This document shows, piece by piece, positions 17,223 through 25,422 of a stretch of 46,525 nucleotides of DNA. This DNA comes from Crocinitomicaceae bacterium (lineage in GTDB: Bacteria > Bacteroidota > Bacteroidia > Flavobacteriales_D > Crocinitomicaceae). The stretch lies in NCBI GenBank assembly GCA_002709305.1, contig PAQM01000001.1:1-46525 (forward strand). The letters are read 5' to 3'. The notes under the pieces are model-generated. The model worked only from the letters and a program-made list of their open reading frames with translations. It ran no database searches and was not told where the DNA came from. Position 1 is the stretch's first letter; every line of letters starts with the position of its first letter. The position numbers and the translations under genes were made by a program.

Positions 17223-17645
17223 CTAATTGTCTTTTGATTTAAAAGGATTTAAAAAATTAGAATATTCACTTGAACCCATTGTCATATTTGAAATTAAATT
17301 AAGGCATTCATTTGTGATATCAATTGGTGAACTGTTATTATTAAAATTGTATTGTCTACCATCATAAGATGTTAAACTATTCTCATTTGAATTAAAACAT
17401 ATATTACAAAAAAAATAATCTATCAATAATTCAGAGCAACTTATCCCAAATTTTTCATAATCAATATTGAAGTCAGATTTTGAAAATATTGTTTTTAACT
17501 CCCTTCTATTTTCATAATAGTTTTCTGGATTAATATCGCTTTTTGACATGTAGTTGTTATTTGAACAGATAAAAGAAGATTTATTAGAACATCCTAAAAA
17601 TAAAAATATGGTTGAAATAAAAATTATATTATTAAAAGATCTCAT
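17223..17645 (-). CDS. hypothetical lipoprotein
   Basis: 140 aa. A hydrophobic N-terminus ends in the lipobox 'IFLFLGC' (Cys19). The mature part is rich in Asn, Ser and Tyr and contains 'FFCNICFN' plus scattered cysteines. No family recognised and no repeats. It sits 15 bases after the CobW-like GTPase gene and 3 bases before a YwqK-like gene on the same strand, which makes co-transcription likely. An anchored envelope protein is all that can be said. Confidence 0.62.
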   Translation of the reverse strand: MRSFNNIIFISTIFLFLGCSNKSSFICSNNNYMSKSDINPENYYENRRELKTIFSKSDFNIDYEKFGISCSELLIDYFFCNICFNSNENSLTSYDGRQYNFNNNSSPIDITNECLNLISNMTMGSSEYSNFLNPFKSKDN

Positions 17646-17660
17646 TATAATGCTTTAGTA

Positions 17661-18866
17661 TTAATCATTTATTTCTAGAATATTTTTTGGCCAAGGGTCC
17701 TTAAATTTATGACTATTTTCCCAGAGATCTATTTCCTGTTCTGTTAAAAAACAAGATTTTAATTTCTCTGTAAATACATCTACATGTTCTTTGTCTCCAA
17801 TTACTGTAAGATCACAATGTCTATCACCAAAACGACCAGATTTTTTAGCTAATTTTTCTTTAAGAAATTCTATTTCTATTTCTAAAAGACCATTGTTTTC
17901 ATCTTCTAGAATTGCTGATCTCCAAGTCCCAATTAATTCAAGATTTATACCTCCTGCAGCTTGGTTCCATAAAAGTGATTGTTTATCTCGGCTGGGAAGC
18001 CAAAAAAAACCTTTACTCCTATAAATTCTTTTATCGAGGTATTGATGACATACATTCCAAAGTCTTTCAGGGTGAAATGGACGATCATCTCTTATAACAC
18101 GAGTCGCAATATCATATGGCCTATCAGAATTTTCTTCAGAGTCTAAAACAGGACGTAACTCATTGATTAATGAAGCAACATTAGAATAATTGTATCCTTC
18201 AAGTTCAAATAAAGATTCAATGGTAAGTCTGCCGAAAATTACAGAATGAGTTGATGCTGTAGGATTAATTTGCTGAACATAAGTGGAAATATCTTGAAGC
18301 TTATCCTCTTCAATTCTGTCAGATTTAGTAAGGATTAAATGACTGCAAAATAAAATCTGTTCAACTAATAAATTAATGGTGTCTCTCTTACCTTGAACCA
18401 TATTTTGCTGCATCATAGGTATTAACTTTTTACCATATTCAAAGTCATGGGCCATCATTAAGCTATCAATAAGGACAAAGACTCCAAGTAACTTTAATTT
18501 CGTTTGATCCTTGAAATATTGAACGAGAGGCATAGGGTGACAACTTCCAGAAGTCTCTATAATAATTATCTCTAAGTCTTTATTGGAAATTAATCTATTA
18601 ATTGCAAGGTCTAATTTCTCAATTCCTTGTTTGCTACTAAGAACACACGAAGAAATAGATTCTAAGATACTAAAGTCTTCCTCTACAGCAGATGTATCTC
18701 CAAGTAATTCACCATCAACATCAAGCTCACTCATGTCATTAACAATAGCTGAAAGAGATATGTTCTTCTTTTTTGATTGAGATAATAGATTTCTAAAAAG
18801 TGTAGTTTTACCTGAACCAAGAAACCCATTTAAAATTACAACTGGTATTTTTTTTATCTCGTTCAT
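17661..18866 (-). CDS. CobW/COG0523-like GTPase (putative metallochaperone) with altered metal motif
   Basis: 401 aa. The G3E-family P-loop is 'LNGFLGSGKTTLFRNLL' (GxxGxGKT at residues 14-21), followed by 'VNDMSELDVDGELL', 'IIIETSGSCHP', the guanine-specificity motif 'TKSD', and a C-terminal CobW_C domain with 'GFFWLPSRDKQSLLWNQAAGG'. These GTPases deliver zinc or other metals to client enzymes. The family's hallmark CxCC at the end of switch I is degenerate here: 'SISSCVLSSKQG' keeps only C74. C-terminal 'GDRHCDLTVIGD' adds a possible ligand. The gene is 14 bases after a PqqB-like metallo-hydrolase on the same strand. A chaperone-client relationship is a reasonable inference but unproven; zinc-responsive control cannot be seen in the sequence. 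Confidence 0.82.
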   Translation of the reverse strand: MNEIKKIPVVILNGFLGSGKTTLFRNLLSQSKKKNISLSAIVNDMSELDVDGELLGDTSAVEEDFSILESISSCVLSSKQGIEKLDLAINRLISNKDLEIIIIETSGSCHPMPLVQYFKDQTKLKLLGVFVLIDSLMMAHDFEYGKKLIPMMQQNMVQGKRDTINLLVEQILFCSHLILTKSDRIEEDKLQDISTYVQQINPTASTHSVIFGRLTIESLFELEGYNYSNVASLINELRPVLDSEENSDRPYDIATRVIRDDRPFHPERLWNVCHQYLDKRIYRSKGFFWLPSRDKQSLLWNQAAGGINLELIGTWRSAILEDENNGLLEIEIEFLKEKLAKKSGRFGDRHCDLTVIGDKEHVDVFTEKLKSCFLTEQEIDLWENSHKFKDPWPKNILEIND

Positions 18867-18880
18867 TATTCACGTATAGA

Positions 18881-19798
18881 CTAAAATGATATTACTGCTC
18901 CTTCTTTTGCAAAATTAAACCCTTTAGATAAAACTTCTTTTTGGGCTAAACTTCCCTCTATTAATAATGGATTTGTGTGATTAAAATGTATAAAATTGAC
19001 TTTCCTTTTATCTTTCATTGAAAGAGTAGATAATAAACCCATACTTTCCTCTATGAATGGATGTGGGATTTCGCTCATGTCTCTATTTAATTCACCATTT
19101 TTATAAAAAGTACCATCTAAAAAGGCATAATCAACCTCTTCAATCAAATCGATAATGTCTATTTCCCATTTTTCCCATTTATCAATATCAGGGATAAATA
19201 AAAGACTCTTTTTGTTTATATAGATTTTGTATCCTATTGTTTCAGAGAACTCATCTCTATGAGGAACTAAAATAGGGGTAATCTTAACATTTCTGTTAAG
19301 ATTAAAAATTGAATCCGATTTTAATTTAGATAAAGTGATGTTTTCTAATTCAACCAGTTGACTCCATGGTCCATTTTTCTCCAAAAAAGATTTCATTCTT
19401 GGCATTACAAATACAGGTGTTTTTTTTGATCCCATGACTTCTCTGCCAAAATGTATCAAACCAGTATAGTGACCAATATGTGCATGTGTTAATAAAACAC
19501 CGTCTATTTGATCCATTCCTGTTTTACTTTTTAATAATTGCAATTGATTTTTTATATCAGGAGTGGCATCTATAATCCACTGTTGTCTTTTAATAGGATC
19601 GACAATTGCTATACAAGAAGTCATTTTGTGGAAATTGATATTTTTCCAAGCAGATTCACAACATTTTTTTTTGCAATTTATTTGAGGATAACCTGCATCT
19701 TGAGCTACACCTAAAATCATAACATAAGGATTCTCCTTAGAAATTTCATTTTTAGAGATACATGAAATGAATATTAGAAAAAATAAAAATCTATACAT
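18881..19798 (-). CDS. PqqB-like MBL-fold metallo-hydrolase, putative lipoprotein
   Basis: 305 aa. A short hydrophobic N-terminus with a possible lipobox ('LIFISC', Cys13) suggests an envelope location. 'MILGVAQDAGYPQINCKKKCC' matches the start of PqqB-type metallo-beta-lactamase-fold proteins, including the cysteine cluster that can bind a structural zinc (C42, C46, C47). The metal motif is 'LLTHAHIGHYTGL': H105, H107 and H110 are present, but the usual Asp of HxHxDH is G109. Other likely ligands are the His in 'VPHRDEFSE', the Asp in 'FLDGTFYKNG' and the His pair in 'FIHFNHTNP'. No other pqq gene is present, so PQQ synthesis is unlikely. It lies between a YwqK-like gene (18 bases) and the CobW-like GTPase (14 bases). 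The substrate is unknown. Confidence 0.8.
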   Translation of the reverse strand: MYRFLFFLIFISCISKNEISKENPYVMILGVAQDAGYPQINCKKKCCESAWKNINFHKMTSCIAIVDPIKRQQWIIDATPDIKNQLQLLKSKTGMDQIDGVLLTHAHIGHYTGLIHFGREVMGSKKTPVFVMPRMKSFLEKNGPWSQLVELENITLSKLKSDSIFNLNRNVKITPILVPHRDEFSETIGYKIYINKKSLLFIPDIDKWEKWEIDIIDLIEEVDYAFLDGTFYKNGELNRDMSEIPHPFIEESMGLLSTLSMKDKRKVNFIHFNHTNPLLIEGSLAQKEVLSKGFNFAKEGAVISF

Positions 19799-19816
19799 AA
19801 CTAATTTGAAAAATAA

Positions 19817-20290
19817 TTACTCACATTGTATTTCATTACCAGATTTATCAAAACAAATAATATTAATAAGTGTTCCTTTATTATATCTTGTCTTTTTAGA
19901 TAATTCTCCTTCTATGAAATATTCTTCCCATTCCCCATCTTTTATTCCGTTAATAAAAGCACCTTTAAATCTCATTTCGCCATTCTCATAATACCATTCC
20001 CAAACACCATTTTTTTGACCTTCAAACATGTCTCCTTGAGCCTTCAGTTGACCATTTTCATAATAAATACTCCATGTACCATTTCTTTTGCCATTGAGAT
20101 AATTTCCTCGTGTTTTCAGCTGCCCATTTTCATAATAATGTTTACAATCTCCCGCTAAATTAATCCCTATAAACCCTATTTCACTTTTCAAATTACCATT
20201 TTCATAATAATATGTATGTCTTTTCTCCTGTGTATAACAAATTATTGATTGAAAAAAAATAAAAAATATTAAATACAATTTTAGCTTCAT
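19817..20290 (-). CDS. YwqK/MORN-variant repeat protein (copy 3 of 4)
   Basis: 157 aa. The signal peptide 'MKLKLYLIFFIFFQSIICYTQ' is followed by about five repeats: 'YYYENGNLKSEIGF', 'YYENGQLKTRGNYLNGKRNG', 'YYENGQLKAQGDMFEGQKNG', 'YYENGEMRFKGAFINGIKDG' and a last one with 'YFIEGELSKKTRYNKG'. The C-terminus 'INIICFDKSGNEIQCE' closely resembles 'VKISCWDKDGNKQKCTK' of the neighbouring larger copy, so the two share a cysteine-containing cap. The frame opens at 20299, but the ATG at 20288-20290 gives a four-base ATGA overlap with the stop of the upstream gene and is chosen for that reason. Translational coupling to that gene is likely. Confidence 0.82.
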   Translation of the reverse strand: MKLKLYLIFFIFFQSIICYTQEKRHTYYYENGNLKSEIGFIGINLAGDCKHYYENGQLKTRGNYLNGKRNGTWSIYYENGQLKAQGDMFEGQKNGVWEWYYENGEMRFKGAFINGIKDGEWEEYFIEGELSKKTRYNKGTLINIICFDKSGNEIQCE

Positions 20291-21333
20291 TTTGTACACT
20301 TTTGTTTATTACCATCCTTATCCCAACAGGAAATTTTAACAAGGTTACCTTCTTTATATATCCTTTCTATCCATATATCGCCATTTTCATGATAAAATCT
20401 TTCTACTCCATGTGGCTTATCACTCTTTACTATTCCTTCTGCTGACAACTGACCTTTAGAAGTATATTCTTTCCAAGTACCATTTTCCTGACCATTTTCC
20501 CAAATTTCTTCACTTTTAATTTTCCCATTGCGATAATATTCTTTCCAAACACCATCTTTTTTATCATCAATATAACTTCCTTGACTACTTAAAATTCCAT
20601 CTTCATAATATCTATTCCAAACACCGTTTATTTTTCCTTGCTTAAAACTTGCTTCTTCTTTTAATTGACCATCCATATAATACCAGTTCCAAGTTCCCTC
20701 TTTTTGTTTCCTAGGCCTCCAGGCCCCACACTCTTTTAATTGACCATTATCATAATATAACTTGTACATACCATCTTCAAGATTTTCTTTAAATGTTACC
20801 TCTTCTATTAAATTACCCTTTTCATTATAAGATTTAGATAAACCCTCTGCTTGATTATCTATAAAGAGATCTTCTTTTCTTAATACTTGATTTTTATAAT
20901 ATTTCCATGAACCATGTTTTAAATCTTCTTTAAAATTACCTTCTGTTATTAACTGGCCATTTTGGTAGTACTTCCAAAGCCCTGTTTTCATAAAATTATC
21001 GTAAAGTCCTTCTTCTCTTAATTGACCATCTTTATTATACTCTTTATAAACTCCAGAACGTTGTCCATTAATCCAAGATTCTTCAATTTTCAGTTGACCA
21101 TCTTCATAATAATATCTATCTACACCATCTCGTTTACCTTTATTCCAAGATTCTTTAGTTTTTATTTGACCATTTCTAAAATAATATGTCCAAATACCGT
21201 TCTTCTTTCCATCAACTATAATACCTTTTAATTTTAATTCTCCAGTTTCATAATAATCTATTTTATTTTCAGCTTGTGAATAAGATTGGTTTATAAAAAG
21301 AAAAAAAATAATTAATATAAAATATTGATTCAT
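20287..21333 (-). CDS. YwqK/MORN-variant repeat protein, large (copy 4 of 4)
   Basis: 348 aa. The signal peptide 'MNQYFILIIFFLFINQSYSQ' is followed by about thirteen 23-residue repeats with the core 'YYxNGQLKxEGxxxxGKxxGxWKxYY'. Repeats are continuous from about residue 27 to 325 and vary in the 'xNGQLK' and 'GKKNGVW' positions. The protein ends in the cap 'CWDKDGNKQKCTK'. It should form an elongated beta-strand repeat stack outside the cytoplasm. It is the first gene of the nine-gene minus-strand run and overlaps the next one by ATGA. Its start is 71 bases from the divergently read knot-like gene. Function unknown; nothing supports an antitoxin role. Confidence 0.85.
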   Translation of the reverse strand: MNQYFILIIFFLFINQSYSQAENKIDYYETGELKLKGIIVDGKKNGIWTYYFRNGQIKTKESWNKGKRDGVDRYYYEDGQLKIEESWINGQRSGVYKEYNKDGQLREEGLYDNFMKTGLWKYYQNGQLITEGNFKEDLKHGSWKYYKNQVLRKEDLFIDNQAEGLSKSYNEKGNLIEEVTFKENLEDGMYKLYYDNGQLKECGAWRPRKQKEGTWNWYYMDGQLKEEASFKQGKINGVWNRYYEDGILSSQGSYIDDKKDGVWKEYYRNGKIKSEEIWENGQENGTWKEYTSKGQLSAEGIVKSDKPHGVERFYHENGDIWIERIYKEGNLVKISCWDKDGNKQKCTK

Positions 21334-21404
21334 AATATTGATTGTAAATAATTACTCCATTTTTTATTTAAAAAAAACTTAACTTCAGTGAAAAATAATA
21401 AATT

Positions 21405-21689
21405 ATGAAAAAACTTTGTCTATTAATCTGTTTTATTCCATTTTTTGGAATGAGTCAGGATTATTGTAATATCTACGGAAAAATTAAAATTGTTGACTCT
21501 TTTGAAGATTATAAAGTTAAAATTGTGGATTCTTTTGAAGATATCAAAATACTAAAAGTGGATTCTTTTTCAGATCAAGAAGGAAGATGGGAAATTGTGG
21601 ATTCTTTTGAAGATTTCAAAATTAAATTTGTAGATTCTTTTGAAGACTTTACAATTAAGTTTGTAGACTCTTTTGAAGGATGTGATTGA
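21405..21689 (+). CDS. small secreted VDSF-repeat protein, probable 7(1) septoil-knot (DUF6150-like) family
   Basis: 94 aa. A signal peptide ends at 'FFGMSQ'. The mature part begins 'DYCNIYGKIKIVDSFED' and consists of six repeats with 'VDSF' at residues 30, 41, 52, 65, 76 and 87, that is steps of 11, 11, 13, 11 and 11. A short insert 'DQEGRW' in the middle breaks the period. C21 and C93 flank the whole array and could close it by a disulfide. The YGKIKIVD opening, the repeat and the C-terminal 'EGC' fit small Bacteroidetes proteins annotated as 7(1) septoil knot domain proteins, as I remember them. Knotting is a structural prediction for that family, not visible here. The gene is alone on its strand between the YwqK run and the protease. 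Its function is unknown. Confidence 0.75.
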   Translation: MKKLCLLICFIPFFGMSQDYCNIYGKIKIVDSFEDYKVKIVDSFEDIKILKVDSFSDQEGRWEIVDSFEDFKIKFVDSFEDFTIKFVDSFEGCD

Positions 21690-21796
21690 TTATTTAAGCA
21701 TCATTAATGCTCATAATAAAATTAGATAGAAAAGGTAGATAAAGATCAATTAAAAGTTAAGAATTGAAGAATTATAATTTAAGTTTTATTGAATTA

Positions 21797-21830
21797 TTTT
21801 TTTTGCATTTCTCATGTTTTTTTTGCATTT
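21797..21830 (+). repeat. two 14-bp direct repeats upstream of the secreted protease gene
   Basis: TTTTTTTTGCATTT occurs at 21797-21810 and again at 21817-21830, exactly 20 bases apart (two helical turns), and ends 36 bases before the ATG at 21866. A TATACTTTAG stretch follows at 21832-21841. The position suits an operator or upstream promoter element, but AT-rich homopolymer runs make chance similarity possible. Confidence 0.4.
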
Positions 21831-21865
21831 TTATACTTTAGTCAAACTCTCTCAAATCAATTAAA

Positions 21866-24800
21866 ATGAAACTTACATTACTCGCTTTATTATTCACTTT
21901 AGGAATAACTAATCTTTATGCTCAGACAGTAAATCGTTGGTATCAAGACGGAAAAATCATTTTTGAATTATCAAATAAAATTGAAAAATTTAAAACAATT
22001 AATGGTTTTGTGCCAATCCAAAATTCACCATTTGGTAATATCCTTTTGTCTGATTATAAGATTAAATCTATTAAACCACTCCATCCTAAAATCAATGATC
22101 AAAAATTATCTAGAACATACGAGATTGAATTTGAAGAATTTTCTTTAGTTGAAAATTTAATTGATTGGATAAAACAAAATATAAATATCGTTTATGTGGA
22201 GAAAAAAGAACTTCATGAATCTTTTTTGACTCCAAATGACACCTATTTTTCGAGTTCATTTAGCAATGGTCAATGGGGGCTTTATCAAATAAATGCTCCT
22301 CAAGCTTGGGACATATCAACAGGTGACGCAAATGTTGTGGTGGCAGTTACAGATAATGCTATACAAATTAATCACCCTGATCTCGTTAACAAAGTTGTTG
22401 CAGGAAGAGATGTAGTCGATAATGACAATGATCCTTCTCCTTGTGGAGGAAACAGTGGTTTTCATGGGTCTCATGTTTCCGGTATTGTGGGTGCTGAGAC
22501 AAATAACAACCAAGGAATTGCATCCATAGGATACAACGTAAGTATTATGCCTATAAAAATTGGTAACTGCTCGACAGGAGCGTTAACTGGAGGATATGAT
22601 GGTATTATTTGGGCTGTAGATAATGGTGCTGATGCAGTAAATATGTCCTGGGGTGGTGGTGGAGTTTCTACTTATGGACAAAATGTTTGTGATTATGCAT
22701 GGAATAATGGTGTAATCTTAGTTGCAGCAGCAGGTAATGATGGAACAAGTCAGCAATTTTATCCTGCAGCTTATAACAATGTTATTAGTGTTGCATCAAC
22801 TACTAGCGGAGATTCTAAGTCTAGTTTTTCCCAATATGGAAGTTGGATTGATGTTGCTGCACCTGGATCACAAATTTTAAGTTGTAACGAAGGAACTTCA
22901 TATCAATTTACTCAAGGAACTTCAATGGCATCGCCAATGGTAGCAGGTCTTGTTGGACTTATGATTTCTCATGCCCCATCAGCAACACCTCAAGACATTA
23001 TTAATTGCTTATTATCATCTGCAGACAATATTGATGGAGCTAATCCAAGCTATTCTGGTCTATTAGGTGCTGGAAGAATCAACGCTGAAAGTGCACTAAT
23101 TTGTCTTAATTCTTTTACATATAGTCTAGATGCGGGAATAACACAAATCTTTTCTCCGGATGGTCAAGTTTGTTCAGCCAATGTTACACCTCAATTTGAG
23201 TTAAAAAATTATGGAAGTCAAACATTAACATCAGCAACTATATCATATCAATACGATAATGGAGCAACTCAAACAATTAATTGGAATGGATCTCTAACTC
23301 AAGGATCTTTTGAAACTGTATCACTTCCATCACAAACTTTAGGAACAGGTAATCATTCTTTAAATATAACATGTACTAGTACAAATGGATCTAGCGACCA
23401 AAACAACACTAATGATTTACAATCAACAAACTTTGAAATTATCCCAAATGGTCAATCTGTTACAGTAGAAATAACTACGGACTGTTTTGGTTCTGAAGTT
23501 CAATGGAACATTTCAGATCAAACTAACAACAATATTATTACCTCGGGAGGACCGTATCCTGATATTAGTGGTGGTGACACATATCAGAGTAATGTGTGTC
23601 TAGCATCTGGGTGCTATAACTTTACAATTACAGATGATTACGGCGATGGTATGTATGGAAGCCAATGGAATAGCTGTAGTGTAGACGGGTCTTATTCTAT
23701 ATATGAAAATAATGGAAATGTTTTAGCTTCTATTCAAGCTACAAACTCTGATTATGGGAATCAAGAAATAAATAATTTCTGTATCACATCTAACTTATCT
23801 TATGACGTAGGTATAAGTCAGATAATTTCGCCTTCTTCTACTATATGTAGTGGGTCAGTTCAAGCTGAGGTAGAACTTTTCAACTACGGTTCCCAAACAA
23901 TATCATCAGTTGACCTAACATACAATTATGGAGGGGGGAATTCATCCACTTCATATAATGGTAATATTCAACCTGGATCCTCCGTTATTATTACCCTTCC
24001 AACTTACAATGGTTCAACAGGCCCAGAGACATTTAGTATAACAACCTCAAACCCTAATGGAAACCAAGATCAAAACACTTTAAATGATAACATGACTAGT
24101 AACTATTACCTTTATGATTCATATGTAAGTCTTCCATTTACAGAAAATTTCGAATCTAATAGTTTTAACTCTAACAATTGGTACACAACTAATGCTGATA
24201 ATGATATCACTTGGGAAATTGTAACAGTTGTTGGTACATCACCAGGAAATAAAGCAACGAAAATTGACTTTTTTAATTATTCAGATGGAGATGAAAGAGA
24301 TGGGTTCCAAACACCACCATTAGATTTTGGGCCATACAGTAACATACAATTAACATTCGAACATGCTTTTAGAAGATATAATCAAGAATCTCGAGATTCC
24401 CTAGCCATTCTTATATCTACTGATTGTGGTTCATCTTTTCAATACCTTGGAAGTTATGCTGAAGACGGAACAGGAACACTTGCTACTGCCTATACTTCTA
24501 CTGTTGAATTTGTTCCTACAGCAGCTGATTGGTGCACTGGTACTGTAGGAGCGGATTGTTTTACTATTGACCTAAACGCTTTTTCTGGAATCAGTGGAGT
24601 TATTATAAAATTTGAATCTGTCAATAATGGAATTGCAGGAAATAATCTTTTTATAGATAATATAAATATTTCAGGAGTAAATATAGGGGCTCCAAATGCC
24701 TCTTTTAGTGCTCAAAATAGTATTTGTATTGGAGAGAGTATTCAATTTACTGACAATTCTTCTGGGACAATAAATTCATGGAATTGGGATTTTGGAGATG

Positions 24801-25411
24801 GTAATTTTAGCTCTAACCCTAATCCATCATACCAATATTCTTCACCTGGAATATATACTGTTCAACTTACTGTCTCAAATGTAAATGGTACAGATACTGA
24901 ATTTCAAACCATTACTGTAAATGACTTACCAAATGTATCTTTAACAAGCCCTATTCTTCAAGTATGTAATACAGACAATGCCTTTAATATTACTGGTTCG
25001 CCTGCTGGTGGAAATTATTCAGGGCCGGGAGTCAATGGGTCTAGCTTTAATCCATCAATCGCAGCTATAGGAGCAAATACTATTACTTATGACTATACAG
25101 ATAATAATGGCTGTTCTGGATCTAGTCAAATTACTATTATTGTTGACGATTGTGCTAACATCAAAGAAAACCAGCTTAATTCTGTTGCCTTATATCCAAA
25201 TCCAAGTAAAGGTACCTTTACTTTCTCAAAAATTACTGATGGATCTAGAGTTGAAGTATACAGCATAGATGGAAAATGTATTTATAATAAATTAATTTCA
25301 AATCAAGATAGTTGGATTAGCATTAATGATGCAGAAAGCGGAATATATAATGTAAAACTTAAACTAAGTAACTCTGAAAAGAACTTTAAGTTGATAATTA
25401 GTACATATTAG
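21866..25411 (+). CDS. T9SS-secreted S8 subtilisin-like protease with PKD and type A sorting domain
   Basis: 1181 aa. After the signal peptide 'MKLTLLALLFTLGITNLYAQ' comes a propeptide-like region (to about 125) and then a peptidase S8 domain. The catalytic triad is D163 ('VAVTDNAIQINHPDL'), H200 ('GFHGSHVSGIVGA') and S353 ('GTSMASPMVAGLVG'), with the oxyanion Asn in 'VAAAGNDG'. The usual DTG around the first Asp reads TDNA. Two adhesion-type modules with 'YGSQT' follow, then a jelly-roll-like region opened by 'LPFTENFESNSF', a PKD domain ('WNWDFGDGNFSSNPNP') and a cysteine-bearing module. The end 'ALYPNPSKGTFTF...VEVYSIDGKCIY...ESGIYNVKLK' is the type A T9SS sorting signal. All triad residues are present, so an active secreted protease for protein degradation is expected. 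It is followed 11 bases later by the alkyltransferase-like gene. Confidence 0.94.
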   Translation: MKLTLLALLFTLGITNLYAQTVNRWYQDGKIIFELSNKIEKFKTINGFVPIQNSPFGNILLSDYKIKSIKPLHPKINDQKLSRTYEIEFEEFSLVENLIDWIKQNINIVYVEKKELHESFLTPNDTYFSSSFSNGQWGLYQINAPQAWDISTGDANVVVAVTDNAIQINHPDLVNKVVAGRDVVDNDNDPSPCGGNSGFHGSHVSGIVGAETNNNQGIASIGYNVSIMPIKIGNCSTGALTGGYDGIIWAVDNGADAVNMSWGGGGVSTYGQNVCDYAWNNGVILVAAAGNDGTSQQFYPAAYNNVISVASTTSGDSKSSFSQYGSWIDVAAPGSQILSCNEGTSYQFTQGTSMASPMVAGLVGLMISHAPSATPQDIINCLLSSADNIDGANPSYSGLLGAGRINAESALICLNSFTYSLDAGITQIFSPDGQVCSANVTPQFELKNYGSQTLTSATISYQYDNGATQTINWNGSLTQGSFETVSLPSQTLGTGNHSLNITCTSTNGSSDQNNTNDLQSTNFEIIPNGQSVTVEITTDCFGSEVQWNISDQTNNNIITSGGPYPDISGGDTYQSNVCLASGCYNFTITDDYGDGMYGSQWNSCSVDGSYSIYENNGNVLASIQATNSDYGNQEINNFCITSNLSYDVGISQIISPSSTICSGSVQAEVELFNYGSQTISSVDLTYNYGGGNSSTSYNGNIQPGSSVIITLPTYNGSTGPETFSITTSNPNGNQDQNTLNDNMTSNYYLYDSYVSLPFTENFESNSFNSNNWYTTNADNDITWEIVTVVGTSPGNKATKIDFFNYSDGDERDGFQTPPLDFGPYSNIQLTFEHAFRRYNQESRDSLAILISTDCGSSFQYLGSYAEDGTGTLATAYTSTVEFVPTAADWCTGTVGADCFTIDLNAFSGISGVIIKFESVNNGIAGNNLFIDNINISGVNIGAPNASFSAQNSICIGESIQFTDNSSGTINSWNWDFGDGNFSSNPNPSYQYSSPGIYTVQLTVSNVNGTDTEFQTITVNDLPNVSLTSPILQVCNTDNAFNITGSPAGGNYSGPGVNGSSFNPSIAAIGANTITYDYTDNNGCSGSSQITIIVDDCANIKENQLNSVALYPNPSKGTFTFSKITDGSRVEVYSIDGKCIYNKLISNQDSWISINDAESGIYNVKLKLSNSEKNFKLIISTY

Positions 25412-25422
25412 AAGGAAAATAA

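Noticed and set aside
16016-21333. YwqK genes as toxin-antitoxin modules
   Set aside because: The database name of the family suggests antitoxins, but all four proteins have signal peptides and no toxin-like gene lies next to any of them.
16016-21333. CRISPR-like or satellite repeat arrays
   Set aside because: The repeated motifs such as ATTTTCATAATA on the plus strand are the coding repeats YYENGQL of the YwqK proteins; they vary in sequence and spacing and have no constant spacers.
15772-21690. Recent horizontal transfer or a genomic island
   Set aside because: The region looks accessory by gene content, but there are no integrase, transposase, tRNA or flanking direct repeats, and base composition looks like that of the neighbours by eye.
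21697-21711. AGCAT-CATTA-ATGCT hairpin after the knot-like gene as a terminator
   Set aside because: The five-base AT-rich stem is too short, and no T-run follows on either strand.
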